Assembly: GCA_026985495.1 (NCBI GenBank)
Contig: JALSQJ010000002.1
Span: forward strand, 1 to 5,813
Direction of reading: 5' to 3'
Source: Campylobacteraceae bacterium
GTDB lineage: Bacteria > Campylobacterota > Campylobacteria > Campylobacterales > Sulfurovaceae
Length of the DNA stretch: 5,813 bases
Position numbers and translations under genes: made by a program. Below are positions 1 to 5,813 of the stretch, in pieces. Position 1 is the stretch's first letter, and each line of letters opens with the position of its first letter. The notes under the pieces were generated by a model. That model was not told the origin of the DNA and did not search any database. It was given only the letters and a program-made list of their open reading frames with translations.

Positions 1-1170
1 GTGTTCAAATATTTTATAAATAGTCTTGTAAACTCTCTCTTGTGCTTTCTCCTCTCTATAGCAACAGTTAAGTGCTTTTAAAAAAGTTGGGTGGACAGGA
101 AATTGTGAACTAGTAGCCACAGCTAACTCTTCTAAAAGTTGATAGTAGGAGTTGCTTTTAGGGGTAAGCATTTTATCTTTGTCGTAATAGGAGGTGAGTT
201 CATCTATCCAAATTGTTGTGTATAGTTTAATTATTTTAAGATTAGAGATAACTTTTCGTGAAAATTGGAGATGTTTTTTTGCCCCTTCATACCCTAAGTA
301 GTTTGCCACTTGTGGAATGAGTTCAAGACGAAGTTTGTCCTCTTTTTTACCTGTAGCAAGATGTAGAGCAGAGCGTACTTTAAATAGGAAATAGAGTGCT
401 TCTCTAAACTCCTCATACTCATGTTTAGCAATAATGCTCTCCTCTAAGTCAGAGATGTGTTGAATGTTATGTAGAATATTCCCAAGCCAATAGACCAAGT
501 TGGCATTTCTAAAACCACCATCTCCCTCTTTTAAGTTAGGCTCCATGCTTAAAGGGTATTTTTTGTGAAAGCTATTCATCTCCTCTATTTTTGCGACAAT
601 AAAAGCTTTTTGGTCATCTTTTCGTATTTTATTAAGTTCATTTTGAGTTTCAGCCCATAGTTGTTTACTCCCCTCAATAAAGCGTGACTCAATCATAGAG
701 GTTTTAATTGTAATATCAGTTTTTGATACCTCAAGGAGTTCTCCTACCTCATGAACTCGATGTCCAAGTTTTAGCCCTGCGTCCCATAAAATATAGAGTA
801 TCTTCTCTATCATCTCTTGGGTGTTGTACCCTTTTATCTCTTTATATACAATCATTAGGTCAATGTCAGAATAGACACAGAGCTGTTCTCGACCATAGGA
901 GCCAAGTGCTAAAAGGGTAATGGGTAGGGTACTCTTCATAGGCATATAGGTTCCAAACATTGAACGCATGGCAACTTTGTATGCAATCTGTAAAATGCTA
1001 TCTATTTTACGTGTATGTTTAACCAAAAAGTTTTTTCCACTGTTTTGACTAAAGCTCTCTTCTAGTGTACCAAAGTAGCGTTTTATCTCTACTTTTAGAA
1101 CTTTTGAAATTTCAAAGTCTGTAGCGTTGTTGCTAATGAGGTGTTCTACTTCTAATCTAATATTTTCCAT
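1..1170 (-). CDS. glnD: GlnD-type [protein-PII] uridylyltransferase, N-terminal part (runs off left edge)
   Basis: The reverse strand reads open without a stop from an ATG at 1170 to the window edge, giving the first 390 residues. GlnD enzymes are cytoplasmic; they attach UMP to the PII protein when glutamine is low and remove it when glutamine is high. What I see: a nucleotidyltransferase signature at about residues 90-105 (GSYGRE, then SDIDL with D102 and D104 as the likely metal-binding acids), then a WDAGLKLGHRVH block (129-140), an ESRFIEGS block (161-168) and a SMEPNLKEGDGGFRN block (208-222), all in the order usual for GlnD. The HD (UMP-removing) and ACT (glutamine-sensing) domains would lie beyond the left edge and cannot be judged. 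The 1170 start is chosen because an in-frame TGA lies about 40 bases upstream with no other ATG between; no good ribosome binding site precedes it. It is divergent from ligA. A related GlnD-like nucleotidyltransferase of unknown substrate is the alternative. Confidence 0.85.
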   Translation of the reverse strand, partial: MENIRLEVEHLISNNATDFEISKVLKVEIKRYFGTLEESFSQNSGKNFLVKHTRKIDSILQIAYKVAMRSMFGTYMPMKSTLPITLLALGSYGREQLCVYSDIDLMIVYKEIKGYNTQEMIEKILYILWDAGLKLGHRVHEVGELLEVSKTDITIKTSMIESRFIEGSKQLWAETQNELNKIRKDDQKAFIVAKIEEMNSFHKKYPLSMEPNLKEGDGGFRNANLVYWLGNILHNIQHISDLEESIIAKHEYEEFREALYFLFKVRSALHLATGKKEDKLRLELIPQVANYLGYEGAKKHLQFSRKVISNLKIIKLYTTIWIDELTSYYDKDKMLTPKSNSYYQLLEELAVATSSQFPVHPTFLKALNCCYREEKAQERVYKTIYKIFEH

Positions 1171-1176
1171 ACTGTT

Positions 1177-1185
1177 ATCATAACA
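1177..1185 (-). promoter_or_regulatory. candidate extended -10 promoter of glnD
   Basis: On the reverse strand the sequence TGTTATGAT is a good extended -10 element (TGn followed by TATGAT). It ends only six bases before the glnD ATG, so transcription from it would begin at or next to the start codon. No convincing -35 box lies 16-18 bases upstream. A functional promoter here would imply a leaderless or nearly leaderless message, consistent with the absence of a Shine-Dalgarno sequence. Chance occurrence in A+T-rich DNA is quite possible. Confidence 0.3.
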
Positions 1186-1193
1186 ATTCGTTC

Positions 1194-3213
<2,020 letters not shown>

Positions 3214-3232
3214 AAATATTATCGAACTATTA

Positions 3233-3318
3233 TTAATTATATCTATTTATATATAATAAAATATATTAAAAAGTTAAAGTTCTTATTGCGTTTTATAAAT
3301 CTATTTTTAATTATATCT
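3233..3318. repeat. 12-bp direct repeat pair in AT-rich spacer
   Basis: TTAATTATATCT occurs at 3233-3244 and again at 3307-3318, and both copies are followed by a TTTA within one base. The copies start 74 bp apart, close to seven helical turns, so they would face the same side of the DNA. They lie upstream of the response regulator and could be binding sites for a regulator or simply chance similarity in DNA that is about 87% A+T. Confidence 0.35.
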
Positions 3319-3324
3319 TTTAAT

Positions 3325-3351
3325 TTAACAAATTCAAAAAAATATTATAGT
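3325..3351 (+). promoter_or_regulatory. candidate promoter of the response regulator-FIST operon
   Basis: TTAACA (3325-3330) and TATAGT (3346-3351) resemble sigma-70 -35 and -10 boxes with a short 15-base spacer. A second TATAGT at 3363-3368 is an alternative -10 nearer the gene. The first would give a leader of about 30 bases containing the strong ribosome binding site AAGGA (3379-3383), five bases before the ATG at 3389. The surrounding spacer (3214-3388) has about 22 G or C bases in 175, so motif matches by chance are likely; that a promoter for the operon lies in this spacer is more certain than its exact position. Confidence 0.4.
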
Positions 3352-3388
3352 AGAATTAAATATATAGTAAATAAGAATAAGGACTTAG

Positions 3389-4465
3389 ATGGAATGGAAA
3401 GAGCTAGGTGATATAAATTTACTCATTACAGATGATGATGAGTTTAATAGACAATTAATAATAACACTTATATCTAAAATACCTACTATACACTGCTTTG
3501 AAGCAGGTAATGGTATAGAAGCTTTAGATATTTTAGAAAAAAATAGTATAGATATACTTCTGCTTGATTTACATATGCCCAAAATGGATGGATATGAGAC
3601 ATTAGATAAAATAAAAGATATTCCTAATTATAAAGATATAGAGATAGTTATTATCACAACAGACGAAGAGGAGAAAAAAAAGCTTCTTCAGATGGGTGCA
3701 AATGATTTTCTACCTAAGCCTTTTGATTTAAAAGAGCTTGAGAGTAGAATATATAAACATGTAGAGAGTAGAAAATATCGACAAAAATATCATAATAATG
3801 GTCAGATAAAGGAGGATAGAGATAGCTCTTTAAATTCACAAAAAGAGATATTTACAATAGCAGAGATAGAAGGTAGTCAAAGAGAGTCTCTTTTAAAGAT
3901 GGCAACGATGCTATATGAAAAAGATAATATATTAGATAGATATAAGAGAATAGCACTTCTTTCAAAAGCATTTAGTATTATGGTTGGACATGAGATTCAA
4001 GTATCGGAGAATCTATACTACTCTACCTTTATTATGCATATAGGTAGATATTTAATTAATATAGAAGATGAAGAGAATCAAAAGAGCTATAAAGATTCAA
4101 TTATTGCAGGATATAGACTTCTAAATAGTTTTGTTGAGACAGACTTTATTCGTCTATCTAAAAGAGTTATGGTTCAGCATCGAGAACATTTTGATGGAAC
4201 AGGTTACCCACAAGAGCTTAAAGAGAAAGAGATTCATATTCTTGCATATATTGTATCTATTGTTGAGGCATTTGAGCTACTCTCTTCAAATGAAACTTAT
4301 AAAGATTATAGATGTAAAGATAGTGATGAGATATATAAGTTTTTAGAGTTAAAGAGTGGTAGCTATTTTCATCCTAAAGTTACAGAGATATTCTTAAAGA
4401 AATTTAACTATTTTAGTGACTTAAGAGATAAATCAATTAAAAAAAAAAGACAAAGGAGTATTTAG
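3389..4465 (+). CDS. response regulator with REC domain and degenerate HD-GYP domain
   Basis: A 358-residue cytoplasmic two-component regulator. The N-terminal REC domain (about 8-125) is intact: acidic cluster D15-D17, phospho-acceptor D60 in LLLDLHMPKMDGYE, T90/T91 and K110 in LPKPFD. A charged linker (about 126-165) leads to an HD-GYP fold (about 165-340). HD-GYP proteins normally hydrolyse c-di-GMP with a metal centre. Here HREHFDGTGYP (264-274) keeps GYP, but the HD pair of LHDIGK reads MHIGR (216-220), the second H of the HHE motif is R265, the His before GxxIL aligns with S237, the first ligand His aligns with R184, and the later Asp aligns with E293. I infer that the phosphodiesterase is inactive and the domain acts as a phosphorylation-controlled binding or regulatory module. 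Four bases separate it from the FIST gene, suggesting one message. Thirteen of 17 arginines are AGA. A run of ten A lies at codons 351-354. The start has a good AAGGA site. Confidence 0.9.
   Translation: MEWKELGDINLLITDDDEFNRQLIITLISKIPTIHCFEAGNGIEALDILEKNSIDILLLDLHMPKMDGYETLDKIKDIPNYKDIEIVIITTDEEEKKKLLQMGANDFLPKPFDLKELESRIYKHVESRKYRQKYHNNGQIKEDRDSSLNSQKEIFTIAEIEGSQRESLLKMATMLYEKDNILDRYKRIALLSKAFSIMVGHEIQVSENLYYSTFIMHIGRYLINIEDEENQKSYKDSIIAGYRLLNSFVETDFIRLSKRVMVQHREHFDGTGYPQELKEKEIHILAYIVSIVEAFELLSSNETYKDYRCKDSDEIYKFLELKSGSYFHPKVTEIFLKKFNYFSDLRDKSIKKKRQRSI
4439..4448 (+). repeat. A10 homopolymer tract, possible slippage site
   Basis: Ten consecutive adenines begin exactly on codon 351 of the response regulator (Lys-Lys-Lys-Arg), 14 bases before its stop codon. 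Runs of this length in AT-rich bacteria can slip during replication or transcription. Loss of one A puts the regulator in frame with the downstream FIST gene with no intervening stop; gain of one A leads instead to a TGA overlapping the FIST start codon. Whether slippage happens cannot be told from one sequence. Confidence 0.6.
4452..4458 (+). promoter_or_regulatory. ribosome binding site of the FIST gene
   Basis: AAAGGAG is a near-perfect Shine-Dalgarno sequence located inside the last codons of the response regulator, immediately after the A10 tract. Its spacing of 11 bases to the ATG at 4470 is longer than ideal. No alternative ATG, GTG or TTG in the FIST frame lies closer to it, which supports the 4470 start and points to coupling with translation of the upstream gene. 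Confidence 0.7.
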
Positions 4466-4469
4466 AAAA

Positions 4470-5603
4470 ATGAAAAATGTAATTATACACTCATACTCTA
4501 TTCAAAATTTAATAGATAGAATAGATAGAGCTATAGAGAGAGATATAGAGCCAACGGTGGCATTTATATATGTTTCCCCCAAATATAATATTAGAAAGCT
4601 CGTTGCAGAGTTGAATAAATATCCATTTTTAGTTGTAGGTTCTACAACAGTTGGAGAGATTTTTGCAAATGAAGAGTATGGAGCAAGAGAGAAAGAGGAG
4701 AGTATGGTCTGTATGTTATTAGATATAGACTCATCAGCACTCTCTTTAAAACTCCTTCAAGTAGAGGGAGAGGATTACTATAATGCAGGAAAAGAGGTAT
4801 CTGTTTGGGCAAAAAAAGAGTTCTCTAATGTAGCACTTATCACTATAACTTCGGGATTAAACTTTGATAATGATGCCTATACCCAAGGTCTAACAGAGAA
4901 TGGAATTGAGTATGCTTTTGGTGGTTCAGCAGGAGATGATTTGATTCTAAAAGATACATTTGTCTTCTCAAAAGAGAACTTCTCTAACCATGGAGTTATA
5001 ACCTTGGCACTTGACCTTAACAAGATAGAGATAGCAGGAGCTAGAGCTTTTGGTTGGGAGGGGATAGGACGAGAGAAAATCATCACTAAGGCTCATAAAA
5101 ATATTGTCTATGAGATAGATGGTAAACCAGCTATTAATTTCTATAAAAGATATCTTAATATCACAAATGATGATATGCCTCAAGTAGGTATAGAGTACCC
5201 GTTAGAGGTAACAATGAGAAGTGGTCTTGTCTGTTATAGAGCTGTATTAGAGATAAATGAAGATAGTGGTTCACTTATATTTGCAGGACATGTAGAGGAG
5301 AAATCAAAAGTTAGATTAGCTTCTGCAAAAGGGAGAGAGATTATACATTATGTTGAAGATGCTATATCTGATTTGATAAAAAATAAAATAGATTTTGAAC
5401 CAGAGGTTGCTTTGGTTTTTCCATGCTGTTCAAGAAAACAGGTACTTGGAGATTTAGCCATAAAAGAGATAGAAGCTACCTATAAAAATATAAATGTACC
5501 TCTTATTGGATTTTATGCTTATGGAGAGATTGGTGCATTTCCTGATGGTTATGCTTTTCAAAATGAGACATTTGTAACAGCACTATTAAGAGAGAAGGAG
5601 TAA
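4470..5603 (+). CDS. FIST-domain sensory protein (FIST_N + FIST_C), NosP-like candidate
   Basis: A 377-residue soluble protein made up entirely of the two FIST halves, with no signal peptide or membrane segment. Seen motifs: GSTTVGEI (57-64) and FGGSAGDD (150-157) in the N-terminal FIST region, then VYEIDGKPA (213-221), FPCCSRKQVLG (317-327) and GFYAYGEIGAF (347-357) in FIST_C, ending in QNETFVTALL. FIST domains are intracellular ligand-sensing modules, usually paired with two-component or c-di-GMP proteins. Stand-alone FIST proteins of this size next to a histidine kinase include NosP, a haem-based nitric oxide sensor that controls its partner kinase. Whether this protein binds haem, or a different small ligand such as an amino acid, cannot be read from the sequence; candidate ligands include H175, H209, H274 and the C319-C320 pair. 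It sits between a response regulator and an unidentified gene with tiny gaps, so it probably supplies the input of that pathway. Thirteen of 14 arginines are AGA. Assignment to FIST is confident, the NosP role tentative. Confidence 0.9.
   Translation: MKNVIIHSYSIQNLIDRIDRAIERDIEPTVAFIYVSPKYNIRKLVAELNKYPFLVVGSTTVGEIFANEEYGAREKEESMVCMLLDIDSSALSLKLLQVEGEDYYNAGKEVSVWAKKEFSNVALITITSGLNFDNDAYTQGLTENGIEYAFGGSAGDDLILKDTFVFSKENFSNHGVITLALDLNKIEIAGARAFGWEGIGREKIITKAHKNIVYEIDGKPAINFYKRYLNITNDDMPQVGIEYPLEVTMRSGLVCYRAVLEINEDSGSLIFAGHVEEKSKVRLASAKGREIIHYVEDAISDLIKNKIDFEPEVALVFPCCSRKQVLGDLAIKEIEATYKNINVPLIGFYAYGEIGAFPDGYAFQNETFVTALLREKE
5595..5600 (+). promoter_or_regulatory. ribosome binding site deciding the GTG start of the next gene
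   Basis: AAGGAG occupies the last two sense codons of the FIST gene and is followed by its TAA stop. Five bases after it lies GTG at 5606, the ideal distance, and the GTG reading frame stays open to the window end. There is no ATG in this frame in the visible part, so GTG is the best start. The arrangement implies translational coupling to the FIST gene. Confidence 0.75.
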
Positions 5604-5605
5604 AA

Positions 5606-5813
5606 GTGTTAATAGAAAATATAATAAAATCAATAAGTCATATTCCTGATTTTCAAGAGAAAGAGATTACATTAAAGAGAATAGAGCATATTAAAAGTGA
5701 GTTTAGTAAGCTACAAAAGAAGTATAGAAAAGCTAATGATGATAGATTGACTGTTTCACACCTATTATCTGAAGTTAATGATGAGCTAGAGGAGTCTCTA
5801 AGCAATGAGAAAC
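5606..5813 (+). CDS. unidentified protein, N-terminus only (runs off right edge); possibly a signalling kinase or cyclase
   Basis: The frame from the GTG at 5606 is open to the window end, giving 69 residues that begin (M)LIENIIKSISHIPDF. The visible part is hydrophilic, rich in Lys and Glu, and from about residue 20 onward looks helical with a likely coiled coil (for example EFSKLQKKYRKAND and LLSEVNDELEESL). There is no signal peptide or membrane segment, so a cytoplasmic protein is expected. No catalytic domain is in view, so the product cannot be named. Its two-base gap from the FIST stop and strong ribosome binding site place it in the same operon. By inference from FIST neighbourhoods, a sensor histidine kinase that phosphorylates the response regulator is the most likely identity; a GGDEF diguanylate cyclase is the main alternative. 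Confidence 0.75.
   Translation, partial: MLIENIIKSISHIPDFQEKEITLKRIEHIKSEFSKLQKKYRKANDDRLTVSHLLSEVNDELEESLSNEK

Noticed and set aside
723..920. A 65-codon plus-strand open frame
   Set aside because: It lies antisense within the well-supported glnD coding region, has no ribosome binding site and no recognisable protein features.
3236..3257. Inverted repeat ATTATAT / ATATAAT as a ligA terminator
   Set aside because: The stem is seven A-T pairs with no G-C and no following T tract on the plus strand, so it is too weak for an intrinsic terminator and expected by chance in this spacer.
4131..4346. A 71-codon overlapping plus-strand frame inside the response regulator
   Set aside because: It overlaps the conserved GYP region in another frame, and its translation has no domain-like character.

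Overview
The window looks like a chromosomal segment of a Campylobacterota (epsilonproteobacterial) species, most plausibly a free-living, Sulfurimonas- or Sulfurovum-like organism. This rests on strong A+T richness, heavy use of AAA, ATA and AGA codons, tight gene packing, a LigA of the length and motif style of that group, and a dense two-component/c-di-GMP style signalling gene set. The genus is an inference; no rRNA or other marker gene is present.

Layout: (1) Bases 1-1170, minus strand, hold the first 390 codons of a GlnD-type PII uridylyltransferase, which runs off the left edge. (2) A 78-bp divergent spacer (1171-1248) carries candidate promoters for both flanking genes. (3) Bases 1249-3213, plus strand, are a complete NAD+-dependent DNA ligase, ligA. 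(4) A 175-bp spacer (3214-3388) has only about 13% G+C and contains a 12-bp direct repeat and a candidate promoter. (5) A tight plus-strand operon follows: a REC + HD-GYP response regulator (3389-4465), a FIST-domain sensor protein (4470-5603), and the first 69 codons of a third gene (from a GTG at 5606) that runs off the right edge. The gaps are 4 bp and 2 bp, and the ribosome binding sites sit inside the end of the preceding gene.

The first two genes are housekeeping (nitrogen signalling, DNA replication and repair). The last three look like one signalling unit. The FIST protein has the size and architecture of the family that includes NosP, a haem/nitric-oxide sensor usually encoded beside a histidine kinase. 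The response regulator keeps an intact phospho-acceptor site and the GYP motif but appears to have lost essentially all HD metal ligands, so it is probably a phosphorylation-controlled regulator and not a c-di-GMP phosphodiesterase. This resembles, by inference only, nitric-oxide circuits in other proteobacteria that use a degenerate HD-GYP output protein. A ten-adenine run near the end of the regulator gene is placed so that loss of one A would fuse it in frame to the FIST protein.
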